Assembly (NCBI GenBank): GCA_001724245.1 | Contig: MEDX01000009.1 | Coordinates: 1-64,000, forward strand | Length of the DNA stretch: 64,000 bases | Direction of reading: 5' to 3' | From: Fonticula-like sp. SCN 57-25 | Lineage: Eukaryota; Nucleariida; Rotosphaerida | Part shown: positions 1 through 10,210 of the stretch, piece by piece | Layout of the letters: each line of letters starts with the position of its first letter | Position numbering within the stretch: position 1 is the stretch's first letter | Position numbers and translations under genes: made by a program | Notes under the pieces: generated by a model | The model's database searches: none | What the model was told of the DNA's origin: nothing | What the model saw: the letters and a program-made list of their open reading frames with translations, nothing else

Positions 1-128
1 ACGTCGAGGAGGACAGCATTCATGTCGAGTTCCAGGCTATCATGCAGTCCGCCTTCTCGCCGGACGTCGAGCGTCGCCCGAACATGGCCCTCATCAGCAG
101 CAAGATCGCCGCTCGTCTTATCTCTTAA
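1..128 (+). CDS. 3' end of an unrecognised protein gene (partial)
   Basis: The window opens inside an open reading frame that ends at a TAA at 126-128. Only about 41 C-terminal residues are visible, beginning VEEDSIHVEFQAIM and ending KIAARLIS. The codon use matches the other genes here, and the frame is followed by an AT-rich 3' region with an AATAAA at 295-300, so a real coding end is likely. I do not recognise the family from this fragment and give no function. Confidence 0.6.
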   Translation, partial: VEEDSIHVEFQAIMQSAFSPDVERRPNMALISSKIAARLIS

Positions 129-485
129 TGAGACTTTGCCTTGAAGCATTCGTTATTTTTTTGGTTTTATTTTTGCGCAAGTGCATTCATGTGGTGTGCT
201 TGTTGCTAGCAGATTTCTAGTTTAAAGGCGTTGGCTTTGGACGCGCTGTTCGATTCCCGCCCCCATCCCTGCCCATGTTCCATCAGTTGTTATCAATAAA
301 AGTTGCTTTGCTTTTCGCTAATCGTCAATTGACAACGGGCGAGGAATCCCTACAACGGTGGTATATCGAGAAGAATGACAAAGATATATCGAGTACAATG
401 ATGAGAACGATGCAGATTTGTGGTTGTAATGCGAGCTATAAACGATAAAAGAAGAATGCAAACTTGGCCTACTATCGACGGTGTG
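129..485. other. Convergent intergenic region with 3' UTRs
   Basis: This 357-bp stretch lies between two genes that converge. It is T-rich just after the first stop codon and holds one canonical polyadenylation hexamer (AATAAA, 295-300) on the + strand. I see no coding exon, tRNA or repeat in it. The small frames on either strand have no recognisable content. Confidence 0.5.
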
Positions 486-2447
486 TCACTCGGTGTGTTG
501 ATTCTCCAGCAGAGATTCGTCCTTTGTTGCGAGCATGATACCCGGCCAGGCGCCAGGTTCGTACCAGTAAGCCGGTACCGGCAACTGTACCGCGTGGATA
601 GCGGGGGCCTTGAGAGCACGATCGTGATAATTGGGTGAGATGACGGGCTGGGCAGCTTCCTGCTCCCTTTGGCGGCGGCGGCTTGTGAGCGAGAACCAAG
701 AGCCTCTCGACGGTGTGCTTTCCGTCGGCTGCTCGTTTACTCGCTCGTCGGCGTTCTCGCCGTGGTCTTCTTGGTGGTAGGATTGCCTCCGGAATATCAA
801 AAAGACTGCAAAGTAGAATAGAGCCGTGAAGGACTCGACGAGCGCGTTCTCGAGCCAGTCTTGTCCGACGACAAAGAAGCGCATGCCGAGGACGCACAAC
901 AACAAAAATATAAAATAAAAGCCAAAAGCTCGTTGGAAAAGTAGCAGCGCTCTGATTTTTAGCGCCAAAGGCTCACCCGGTGTTATCCGGCGCTCGCTCC
1001 GGATGTAGTGCACGATGATGGCAATATTCAGGTACACGAACCGCGTCGCCAGAATGTCCATCACAATCACGGCAATCTGCGCATCGGGCGTTAGCCTCGC
1101 CTAGACTTGAATCATCCAGCAAATGCCGTGGCGTACCAGAAAATATGAGCTTGCGAGGTCGACGATGAGGCTAGCCGCGACGACGCCCAGCGCCGTTACT
1201 GTTCATCGCGCAAGTAGAAAAACAAAGGAGCGGTGTGAGGCCACGCGGCAAGCAAGGAGCACTCGTGCGTACCAATAAGGTGAACCCACTCGCTGCGCGC
1301 AACGGTCGACACAAGGATGCCCCAACCCTTGGCGATGAGGAACGACACCATCATCAACCCAAACTGAAAGACAAAGTACAGCGTGTAATACGAAATGAAC
1401 AGCGAATTCGGTTTGAAGCCTGCCGGAACAAAGCGGAGCGCGTTAATGACCATCAGAATCAAACAATATGGCCTGGTCAATATGGCCAGGAAACACAACA
1501 AAAAAGTGCGCTTTCCCTTGGTTTTCCTCCTTTAATATGTCAGACTTCGCACCTTGCTCGTTCGCGGCGACCCACATAAACCGCCCGATGATGACAGCTG
1601 CGAGCTTGATAGAGGGCAGGAGGGTGAGAACCACGTGCAGGGCGATGAAGGGCTGCCGCCAGTTCCACGCCCAGTTTGTCAGCCAGAGAAAGTTGATGAC
1701 GCCCCATATCACGCATAAGGCAAAGTACACGTCGGGCAGCGGGGCCTCAGAGGTGCTCAGGTGGCCAGTAGGATTTTTGGCCATAAAGCTAAAGTCGATC
1801 TCAAAGGACGTCGTCGAGCAGGAGAACAGCCACAAGGAAAAAATGTCTGCGTGAATGATGGTATCCGACACGTCCAGCTCATCGCTGTCCATCATCCACT
1901 GGAACGTGCACGACGGTGGGACAGTCCAGTTTGCAAAGCACTTGGGATCGGGGAACGGACGAAGCTGCCCCATAGATGAGCAAGAAAAGAAAAAGAAAAG
2001 CAAGATTGAAGCAATAGATAATGAGCAAGGTTGTGAAAGATAAGACAATTGATAAAAATGTAGGACGCCAATAAAGAAAAGAGGAGCCAAAAGGCGGCCA
2101 AGGCGCAGTCAACGAGCACAAGGAGGGAAAGAGCATTGGTGGCGGAGAGAAAAAATAAAAATGAAAAAAAGACAAGGTATGGGAATAAATGCAAAAAAAC
2201 GTACATCACGCTCGTCCGCTGGGGTGCAGTAGAGGAGCACGAGCGGCTGGTCCGGCGTCACGACGTTTGGGGCGACGGTCGAGAGAGTGATGCGAAAGGA
2301 GCTCCCAGGCGCATAGCCATACGGCTGATCAGATGAAGTGTATATAGAAAACCCGGTTCCAACCTGAAGGACGGCGCTCTCCTTCAGCGCAGACGTGCAC
2401 GCCACGAGCGACACCAAAAAAATTGCCACATTTAGTTCTATTCGCAT
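486..2447 (-). CDS. GOST/GPR107-PTM1 family seven-transmembrane protein
   Basis: Read on the minus strand in at least four exons. The N-terminus (MRIELNVAIFLVSLVACTSA) is a clear signal peptide. A lumenal domain of about 200 residues follows, then a run of hydrophobic helices with W-, F- and Y-rich loops (for example GVINFLWLTNWAWNW and FQRAFGFYFIFLLLCVLG) typical of the lung-seven-TM/GOST domain. The cytosolic tail is hydrophilic and ends LLENQHTE. Family members such as yeast Ptm1 and human GPR107 sit in Golgi or endosomal membranes and are linked to retrograde traffic. The start chosen is the ATG at 2447, because it opens the signal peptide; the frame continues 14 codons upstream without another useful start. 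One intron, about 1965-2204 (about 240 nt), is several times longer than most introns here. It is divergent with VMS1. Family call is firm, exact orthology less so. Confidence 0.85.
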
Positions 2448-2600
2448 GGCGGCGGATGCTGCCCTCCCCGCAATCACGATTGTTGTCACTATCGGGTCAC
2501 TATCAGCTGAGTTGGGAGCGATTTTGTATGAGCAGTCAGCATTGTGGATAAGACCATTCGTTGAAGACCATCATTGCGTCACGCTTGCCGGCCAAAGTAC
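2448..2600. promoter_or_regulatory. Bidirectional promoter region, GOST protein / VMS1
   Basis: About 153 bp separate the two divergent start codons, so both promoters must lie here. I see no CACGTG box or clean TATA element in it, unlike many other promoters in this window. Confidence 0.4.
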
Positions 2601-4691
2601 ATGGCGTCAAAGTCGGTTCGGCAAGGGCGCGTGAGCCTCGGGTCGCTGGACGCGTCGCTGGCGCGGGCGGTTACCCTCTACGTTGGTATGGCCGCTATTC
2701 GTGTTCTGATGGAAACGCGTTCTGAACTTGCATCGGATAGGCGGCGGGGAACCCTTGACCGAGTCGGCGCTTCGTCGGCTAGAGGATCTGTCGCTAGAGG
2801 AGCGCGGCGTACCGGTCCATGGAGACGGTCTTACGTGTCGTGCGTGCCAAGCAAAGTTTGACACGGCGGATCTCCAGCGGAACCATTTTAGGGAAGACTG
2901 GCATCGGCTGAATGCCAAGCGCGCCATCAGCGGCGAGGCGCCGCTTTCGCAGGCGCAGTATGAGGAGCTTGCCGACGAGCTCTCCAGTCTCTCTGCATCG
3001 GCGTGCAGTTCTATGGGCAGCGACGATGGCGACAGGCAGAGGCGACAGCACGTGGAGGAAGAGGAGGAGGAAGGACCGTCGTGGGCGTCGCAAATGGACC
3101 GCTCGCCGCACGTAGAGTTTTCAATGAAAAACGCGCCAGACGACGGCCTGCTTGTATGGAAACCAATGTTACTCGCGGGAAAAGTGAGCGCCATGAACAT
3201 GGGTGCGGTCCTTTCCTCGCTCTCGCAGTGCGTATTCCGCTCACCAGTGTGTCGTTTCCTGCCTGCCTTTCCCTCTGCCCTCTGTCTTCTTGGGCATCAG
3301 ATCTCCAGGGCGTATCGGACGCTGTGTTGAACCAACTGCGCGCGCTCCTTTCCGGGCAGTTTGCGTGGACAATTCTCATGTGCAGCGGTGGTCACTTTGC
3401 TGGTGCGTGTCTCCGCGGGAATCAAATTCTTGAATCCAAAACGTTTCACCGCTACACGACGCGGCGCAAGCAGGGCGGCAGCCAGGCGGCTAGCGACGCG
3501 TCGGGCCGCAAGGCGCAGTCTGCGGGCGCCTCGCTCCGCCGCAGCCAGGAGATGATGCTGCAGCAGGAAATTCGGCAGCTGCTCGCGTCATGGAAAAAGC
3601 ATATTGACGCGTCGACCCTCGTGTTTCTAAGCGCGCACGGCACCAGCCGCGACATTTTCCTCTCGTACGACCAATCGCCCTTTGCAAAGCGTACGCCCGC
3701 CTCCACCATTTCGGTGCCACTACTCCCTTTTGCTTACTAACAGCCGGTATGTAGAGGACCAGCGGCTCCGCAAGATTCCTTTTACCGTCCGTCGGCCGAC
3801 CAAGAGCGAGATTGAGCGGGTGCGTGACGAGCTGTGCACCGTCCAGTTCTTCAAGCGGGACAAGGTGGAGGCCGCCCCGGCGAAGCCTGCGGCGCCCGCG
3901 GCGGGCAAAGTAGAGGAGCGCGCTGCGCCGGTGCGCGCTGAGCCGCTCTCCAAGCAGGACCGGCTGCGCCTCCGCGTCTTCTTGGCAATTGACAAGGACC
4001 GCGTACGGCTGCTCTGCGCACCTGTCGAGAAGCGCACATGCTAACCCACGTCATAGGCCGATGTCCTGACCGACATCCTGCGCGATAACCCAGGTGGGGA
4101 GGTACTCCAATGGCGCGATGCGCAGGGAAATGTACGCACTCGCTCGCGCGCCCATGCCGCCTCTTACCCGACGCCCACAGACGCCCTTGCATGCCGCCGC
4201 GCGGCTCAACAACCATGCCATGATTACGCTGCTGCTGGAAGCCGGCGCGAACCCAACGCTCCTTTCGTCAAGCAACGACAAGGCACGCTCGCGCGCATTG
4301 TGTTATTTTGTTAACGTCTTTTGCGATGTAGCCGTTCAATCTGGTGACGAATAAGCGTGCGCGTGGTGCCTTTCTGCGCTTCCGCTCGGCGCACCCGACC
4401 AAGTGGGACTATGTGTCCGCCGGCCTGCCTGACCCGCCGGCCGCGCGCTCGGAGCCTCCCGCTGCGGAGCCGTCGCCCGCGCCCGCGCCGGCCGTGGGCC
4501 TCAAGACTCTGAGCCTCGCGGGTATCACGCCGGTGACGTCGGGCGCGACGGCGGCGGCGTCAAAGCTGCCCGCCAACTCAAAGCTGGCGGCCGCAAAGAG
4601 GATATCGGCCGACACGCAGAGCACGGTCGAGCGGGAGAAGCGTGCGGCGGCAGCCGAGCGACGTCTGAAGATGCTCGCGGGCCAACAGTAA
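2601..4691 (+). CDS. VMS1: VMS1/ANKZF1 peptidyl-tRNA endonuclease of ribosome quality control
   Basis: Multi-exon gene; the first intron is 2686-2740. In order the product has a C2H2 zinc finger (TCRACQAKF...HFREDWH), an acidic low-complexity linker, the VLRF1 release-factor-like domain with the hallmark KQGGSQ motif (about 3467-3487) whose glutamine is catalytic in the family, a charged stretch, a single ankyrin-type repeat (TPLHAAARLNNHAM), and a C-terminal helix REKRAAAAERR. That helix fits the VCP-interacting motif R-x5-AA-x2-R exactly. Vms1 cleaves nascent chains from peptidyl-tRNA on stalled 60S subunits and recruits Cdc48. Zinc finger, catalytic loop, ankyrin repeat and VIM are all present, so the enzyme looks complete. 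RQC1, from the same pathway, lies 44 kb away in this window. Confidence 0.93.
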
Positions 4692-4841
4692 TTGGGGGTA
4701 AAGTGGACGAAAATGGGTATGTCGGGAACGATACTGTATCCATATCATAGTGTACAGGAATAGTAAATGAAAGGAACTGAGAAAAATACAACTGAAAATA
4801 CGAGAGGGGAAAGGGAAGGCCAGACGAAAAAGAAAGATGCG

Positions 4842-5739
4842 CTAAGAGCTGTTCCAGTCCTGCCAGTTGAACTTTAGATTCGTCATGGTCTGTACCTTGC
4901 CGGAGAATGCGGTGAGTGGGTTGTGACTGAGGTCAAGCTCGCGTAGCATGAAGAGCTCCGTGAGCTCGGGCGGGATGGTTTTAATGCGGTTGTAGCTCAA
5001 GTTGAGTACGCGGAGCGACTTGCTGGTTGCCATCTCGAGCACCACTTCCCTTTGAACGTCCGTGATCTTGCCCTCGTGAAGGTCAATTTCCTCGAGGTGC
5101 TGCATGCGCGCGAGTACCGGCGGGATGCTTGTGAAAGCGTTGTGGAACACCTTTAGGTTGGTGATCTGCAGCTCGCTCAGCGTGCTCGGCAACGAATCAA
5201 GCTCATTGTCATTGAGCGTCAGTGTTGCGAGACGACGAAGACGCGAAATTTGGGGCGAAAGGGTCGTCAGCGAGTTGTTTGATAGCATGAGTGACGTCAG
5301 CGAGTTGCCAATGTTGAACACGGCGTCCGGGACGGTGCGGAAATTGTTGAAGCTGAGGTTTAGCGTCTGGAGCGACTTAAGCTCGGCAATCGTCTCTGGG
5401 AGCGTCGAAAGGCGGTTTCCTTTCAATCCAAAAGCGTGTAAGTAACAATTTTGAGTGAAATTACGCAGCAAATACCGTCCAGGTGCAGCGCGGTAAGGTT
5501 CTGCAGCTGGCTGATGCGCGGAGGGATCGACGTGATTTGGTTGCCCGCCAATGTCAGCTCCGTCAGCGACTTGACGTCAAAGGAGCCCGACGGAACCGAC
5601 TTTAGCTCATTGTACCTGTCACAAGAGTATGCACTTAGCATTCGTGCCAAAAAAGAGCGCAGCGGAGGCAGACGCACCCCAAGTCGAGCGAGTTGGTCTG
5701 CTCGGCCCGCTTCAACTCCTTACTGAACTGCCCGCCCAT
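4842..5739 (-). CDS. LRRC57-like leucine-rich repeat protein, probably N-myristoylated
   Basis: Three exons on the minus strand encode about 250 residues. They contain eight or nine typical 23-residue leucine-rich repeats (LxxLxLxxNxLxxLP), for example TELTLAGNQITSIPP and RVLNLSYNRIKTIPPEL. The start is the ATG at 5739, giving MGGQFSKELKRAEQT. Gly2 followed by a small/basic pattern fits N-myristoylation and resembles the MGN start of animal LRRC57. The product probably sits on a membrane as an adaptor; no enzymatic domain is present. A CACGTG box lies only 7 bp upstream of the ATG. The C-terminus (NLKFNWQDWNSS) does not match LRRC57 closely, so the ortholog name is tentative, but the repeat class is certain. 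Confidence 0.8.
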
Positions 5740-5745
5740 GGTGGC

Positions 5746-5751
5746 CACGTG
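5746..5751. promoter_or_regulatory. CACGTG box upstream of the LRR gene
   Basis: A CACGTG palindrome within GTGGCCACGTGG, 7 bp before the start codon of the LRR protein. It belongs to the CCACGTGG-type boxes that recur in promoters across this window. It is a predicted bHLH (Cbf1-like) site only. Confidence 0.45.
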
Positions 5752-6154
5752 GATGAGATCGGTAAACCAACAAAACGTCGTACACAAAACACATGCCCGC
5801 GTATTACAACGCCGCGCAGTGAAACTATGTGGCCCCTTTAAAGGCAGAATATGGACGGAAACTGTGGGGCAAGCGCCCCGTGCTTCAAAAAAACATTCTC
5901 TCGGACGAGTATGAAGAAATGTGTATATTTCTCATTTAAAAATCTGCCGCACAGGACTCGAGAGGAACTGCTCAAAGCACCAATGGCGGAAATGTACGCA
6001 AGCGTCACCAAAAACGAACAGAAAGGAAATTTTAAACTACAAAGCAAGACAATGGAGATGAAGAGAGAGTGAGAGAGAGAGAAAAATAAAAACAGAATAC
6101 GACAAAGTGCCTGTTCTACATTGTCAATGAACGAAACACTGCACGGGCGAGCGG

Positions 6155-7204
6155 CTATTCGGCGCCGGGCCCCGAGGAAGGCGCGTGCCGCTGCTGGGCA
6201 AACTGGCCGAGCGACGGCGAGGCAAACTGGTGGAGGTACTGCGGCTGCTGCGGAGCCTGGTTAAGATGGAACGGATACATTGGCTAGAGGAATCGCGTGA
6301 GCTGCAGTGGCAAGGGCGACGACTGAACGCACCGCCTGCATGCCGTGCGCGTCATGGGACGATCCCGCCATCTGCGCGTGCGAGATGCTGCCGGGCAGGC
6401 CAGGGGCAACGTGCTGCGCCTGCTGCTGCGCCTGCTGCTGCTGCTGCTGCTGGAGAAGCTGCTGCTGCACCATCTGCTGGCGGAGCATCATCTGCTGCTG
6501 CATCTGCACAACGACATCAGTACACACAATAAAAAGTCGTCAATGCCGGCGGCGGCGGCGTACAAATGGCGTCATCGGCGGGTAGTAGTAGTTCTATATA
6601 AGGACAGCGTTGTTAGCTACACGCGTAAAGTGCAACTCGAAGGGCGTACGCTCATGCCCATTTCAATCTTCTTGGCGGCGGGCTTGATGTCGTCACGCGG
6701 CACAATGTCAATCAAAAAGTCGAAAATGTCCGTCTTGGTGATGGCCATGGCAATGTCGTTGCGCTGGAGCGTGCGGCGCTTGTTCTCCTCGGTGTGAACC
6801 CAGGCGCGCATCGTGAGCTCGAGCACAAACATCTCGCAGGCGCGAGCGAACAAAACCGGCGCCTCAGCAGAAATCATCTAGCACGAAAATGCGTTAGACG
6901 GGCATCGAAAGGCGACCGTCGAAAACAGCGCACCATCGTCTTGACATCCTCGTCCGTCTTCATGACCTTCTTTATCCGGGCAAGGGGAAGCTCATGGTTC
7001 TTAAAGTCATGCTCCTTGGACGACTCGGCCTAAAGGGCAGAAGCACATAAACGGTCAGCACACCCAAGCCTCGCCACCCAAACCGCGATGCAACCGTTTT
7101 TCCTTCCTCGATCCCGCGCGCCCTCACCCGCGCGCACAACCCCTACTACCCCCATCCCCGCCGACGTCATACCTGACTGATCTGCTGCTGCCAGAACAGC
7201 TGGA

Positions 7205-7235
<31 letters not shown>

Positions 7236-7286
7236 ATGGTACTGCGCGTCGTGCCCATGACCCTGAATATGCCCGTCGTCGCCCAT
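6155..7286 (-). CDS. HAP5: NF-YC/HAP5 subunit of the CCAAT-binding complex
   Basis: Minus-strand gene with several short introns. The N-terminus [17 protein letters not shown] runs into a polyglutamine tract. The histone-fold core then follows across two exon joins: [59 protein letters not shown]. This is the highly conserved NF-YC/HAP5 signature. The C-terminal half is glutamine- and methionine-rich, ending SSGPGAE at a TAG (6155-6157). The protein pairs with NF-YB (HAP3) and NF-YA (HAP2) to bind CCAAT boxes in promoters. It shares a short divergent promoter with ALG11. CCAAT boxes lie upstream of several other genes in the window (RasGAP/ankyrin, PTEN, SOD, and the gene at 63792). Identification is very secure. 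Confidence 0.95.
7206..7235 (-). repeat. CAG/CTG trinucleotide repeat encoding polyglutamine in HAP5
   Basis: Ten uninterrupted CTG triplets on the + strand (CAG in the coding sense) encode the N-terminal polyglutamine tract of HAP5. A second, imperfect CAG-rich run lies at about 6417-6500 in the C-terminal exon. Such tracts are common in NF-Y subunits and are prone to length change. Confidence 0.85.
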
Positions 7287-7460
7287 GATCGCTCACTATT
7301 TCCCGCGCTTGACAGGTGAAAGGTAGGACGAAAACGACTGGTCGGCTAGCGCGCCAGTGACCGTTGGTTTCGCTCAAAAGAAGCGCGAAAAACAATGACC
7401 GGGGGTACCACCCAACGCCTACCTCGAATCCAGAGAGGTGGGCCCCCATCAAACGCACAT

Positions 7461-7477
7461 CACGTGATAGTCACGTG
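7461..7477. promoter_or_regulatory. Tandem CACGTG boxes in the HAP5/ALG11 promoter
   Basis: Two CACGTG palindromes (7461-7466 and 7472-7477), each embedded in TCACGTGAT, lie 11 bp apart, ending 5 bp before the ALG11 ATG. They sit in the divergent HAP5-ALG11 spacer. The tandem arrangement is the strongest instance of the TCACGTGA form in this window. Predicted binding site only. Confidence 0.5.
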
Positions 7478-7482
7478 ATATT

Positions 7483-9162
7483 ATGGCCTGGCTGCAGCTG
7501 GCGGGGATGGCGGTGCTGCTGGCGGTCGTCTGCTTGGCGTGGTGCGATCTACATGGTGTGGACTGCAAAGATCGCTGACCGTGAGTTTAGGCTGTATATA
7601 TTATGGAGGAGGGGGAGGCAGAGACGGGCGGCTCTTGGAGATGGAAAGGTTGTCGCTTTCTTCCACCCATACTGGTGCGCGCGCGTAGCCCAACACCGCA
7701 CGGTTAACGTCAGATGCGTAGTAATGCGGGTGGAGGCGGCGAGCGCGTTTTGTGGACGGCGGTAGAGGCGCTGCAGGTCATGTATCCTGATGTGCGCTGC
7801 GCCATCTTCACGGGCGACTCGGCTTCCGACGCGGACATCATTGCGAATGTTGGCGATCGGTTCGGGATCCGCCTGCGGCAGGCGGCAGGCGGTGATGCGC
7901 CCAGTTCGCTGCTCTTTGTTCGCTTGAAGCGTCGCAAGTGGCTTGAGGATAAGAGCTACCCTCGCTTTACACTATTGCTCCAGTCACTGGGCTCTGTCTT
8001 TGTGGCGCTGGAAGCGCTCTCCCTCCTCGTCCCTGACGTCTTTATCGGTACGGTTCAGAATGAAATTTCAGTGTACTTGTTGTTTTGTTGAAGTTTTTTT
8101 AATATTTTCATGTTGTCTATTGCTATTTTTCCTTGTTTTGTTGGGTTGTTTTTTATTAGCTGCTAAACATGTTGCCCTGCAGACTCGACGGGCTTTGCGT
8201 TCACGCTGCCCGTGTTCAAGCTTGCCGGCAGCCGCACTGCGGCGTATGTGCACTACCCGACCATCAGCGTTGACATGCTGAGCAAGGTGGCTTCGCGGCG
8301 CGCCGACTATAACAACGCGTCGAGTGTTGCATCGTCGCGGGTGCGCAGCACCGCCAAGCTGGTGTACTACCGCCTGTTCGCCGCTCTGTACGGCCTTGTT
8401 GGACGCTGCGCAGACCGCGTGATGGCCAACTCGACGTGGACGCGCGGCCACATTGAGAGCTTGTGGCGCATCCCAGTCAGGACGTCAACTCTGTACCCTC
8501 CGTGCGGCGGCCGCGCGCTCCTCGCTCTCCCCTTGGGCGGCCGCGATGCGCGCATCCTCTCCATTGGCCAGTTCCGCCCGGAAAAGAACCACGCGCTGCA
8601 GCTCTCCTCCTTTGCGCGGCTTGTTGAGCGGCGGTCACGCGCGTCGCTGCCTGCCCCCACGCTCGTCCTCCTGGGTGGCTGCCGCAACGCCGAGGACCAG
8701 GCGCGCGTTGAGGCGCTCCGGCAGCTCGCCACCACGCTGAGCGTTGACAGTCACGTGGAGTGGCGCATCAATGTGTCGTATAGCGCGCTCGTGGAAGAGT
8801 GCGGGCGCGCGCTTGTCGGACTGCATACGATGGAGGATGAGCACTTTGGCATCGGCGTCGTCGAGTACATGGCCGCGGGCCTCGTGGCCATCGCGCACGA
8901 GAGCGCCGGCCCGCTAATGGATATTGTCGTGCCGCTTGAGGGCGCGCAGACGGGCTTCTTGGCCAAGGACGAGCAGCAGTACGCCGACGCCATGGAGCAG
9001 GCGTTTGCCTTGACAGAGGAGAGGCGCGTCCGGATGACCACAGCGGCGCGCATGGCCGTGAAGCAGCGCTTCATCGGGGACGACAAGGAGACAAGATTCT
9101 CAGAGCCGATTTTTGCACTCGGCTTCCTCGGTGCGATCGGGCCGCTCCTGGACAACAACTGA
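7483..9162 (+). CDS. ALG11: ALG11 GDP-mannose:glycolipid alpha-1,2-mannosyltransferase
   Basis: Four exons; introns 7542-7590, 7675-7721 and 8048-8182. The start MAWLQLAGMAVLLAVVCLAW is an N-terminal membrane anchor. Splicing restores HPYCNAGGGGERVLW, the signature of the ALG11 glycosyltransferase. The GT4 C-terminal half has ILSIGQFRPEKNHALQL and EDEHFGIGVVEYMAAGL, the nucleotide-sugar binding region with the EX7E-type glutamates. The enzyme adds the fourth and fifth mannoses to the dolichol-linked oligosaccharide on the cytosolic face of the ER. The second intron uses the AG at 7720-7721 rather than an earlier CAG, because only that choice gives the conserved cysteine codon and keeps frame. 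Expressed away from HAP5 from a spacer with two TCACGTGA boxes. Length, about 480 residues, is normal for the family. Confidence 0.94.
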
Positions 9163-9349
9163 ACCATACCATTGTACAAACCACACTATGTTTATCCTTG
9201 TATTATGAAGGCTTGAAGAGTGAGACGCTCGATACACATGAGACACAAAAAGTACTAGGTGTGTATTGATACAGTAAAGTATGTACAAAATGGCGTGAAT
9301 GTAAATCGTGTGAATTGTAAAGGGGGGAATTGAAGGCGAGCAGCGCTCC

Positions 9350-10093
9350 TCACGCGGCCGTCTGCGCAGCGGCCGGCGCTGCGGGCGGCGCGTGTGCCGC
9401 TGGTGGCGAAGCGACGGCCTGCTGCAAGATGCGCTCACCGGCCGACGCCTCAAAGAAGGTGTACGATAGCGTGATAGAGTCAACGTCAAGCATAAGCAAA
9501 TCATTCTCAAACTCTGGGTCGATGTAGAAGAAGACCGGCATATCGACGGTCTCGTGGGCGCGCAGCCGCTGGTACTCAAAGCAGAAGCACTGGATCTTGT
9601 TAAAGTACGCGCCGGCCTTGTTTGGCGTCACATTGTACGTCGCAATGCCCGTGATATCACGGTCGCTCAGGTTCTCCGCCGTATAGAAAGCAAGCGCAGT
9701 CTCGCCCACGCGCACCTGCAGCTCCGTCTGCTGCGGCCTAAACTTCCAACGCAGCCGCTGGCTGGCATCGGCATTGAACCTGATCTTGATCACTCGCGCG
9801 TCAGGCGAAGGCCCCGCAGGAATCGCCCCGGACGTATTTCCGTGAGCGGAGCGCGGCGTCCCGCCGAACCCGGTCGTCTGGCAGAAGAGCCGATACAGCG
9901 GGACCGCCGCGTACGACAGGCCGACCACGGTGATGGCGCCCGCGCAAACATACATGACAAGCGTCTTGTTGCGCTCCGCATAGGGGTTGGGTCGGGGAGG
10001 AGGGGAAGTAAATGGCTTCGCAGACGACGCAAAGCGACGACACGACGCCGAGTACGAAAAGGCGGACGACGCCTGCCGGATGCCACGGAACAT
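9350..10093 (-). CDS. COX11: COX11 copper chaperone for cytochrome c oxidase
   Basis: Intronless minus-strand gene of 247 codons. The N-terminus from the ATG at 10093 (MFRGIRQASSAFSYSASCRR) is an arginine/serine-rich mitochondrial presequence. One transmembrane helix follows (VMYVCAGAITVVGLSYAAVPLYRLFCQ), with the family cysteine after YRLF. The intermembrane-space beta domain carries the copper-binding IQCFCFEYQ motif, then MPVFFYIDPEF and the end of the CtaG/Cox11 fold. The tail is alanine/proline-rich. It delivers copper to the CuB site of Cox1. The frame extends 24 bases further upstream but only to a GTG, so the ATG is preferred. A CACGTG box lies 22 bp upstream, in the short spacer shared with the WD40-SAM gene. 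Confidence 0.96.
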   Translation of the reverse strand: MFRGIRQASSAFSYSASCRRFASSAKPFTSPPPRPNPYAERNKTLVMYVCAGAITVVGLSYAAVPLYRLFCQTTGFGGTPRSAHGNTSGAIPAGPSPDARVIKIRFNADASQRLRWKFRPQQTELQVRVGETALAFYTAENLSDRDITGIATYNVTPNKAGAYFNKIQCFCFEYQRLRAHETVDMPVFFYIDPEFENDLLMLDVDSITLSYTFFEASAGERILQQAVASPPAAHAPPAAPAAAQTAA

Positions 10094-10114
10094 CTTGGGC
10101 GCCTCGGGTGGTAT

Positions 10115-10120
10115 CACGTG
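10115..10120. promoter_or_regulatory. CACGTG box in the COX11 / WD40-SAM promoter
   Basis: TATCACGTGATT in the 117-bp divergent spacer, 22 bp before the COX11 start and 90 bp before the WD40-SAM start. TCACGTGA form. Predicted site only. Confidence 0.45.
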
Positions 10121-10210
10121 ATTTGACGGCCGATTTTGAAAGTCTGCGCCTGGTCTGCGCGGGAAGACGTTTTGCCGGATTTTGCACTTGACACAGCACG
10201 GAACAAGGAA

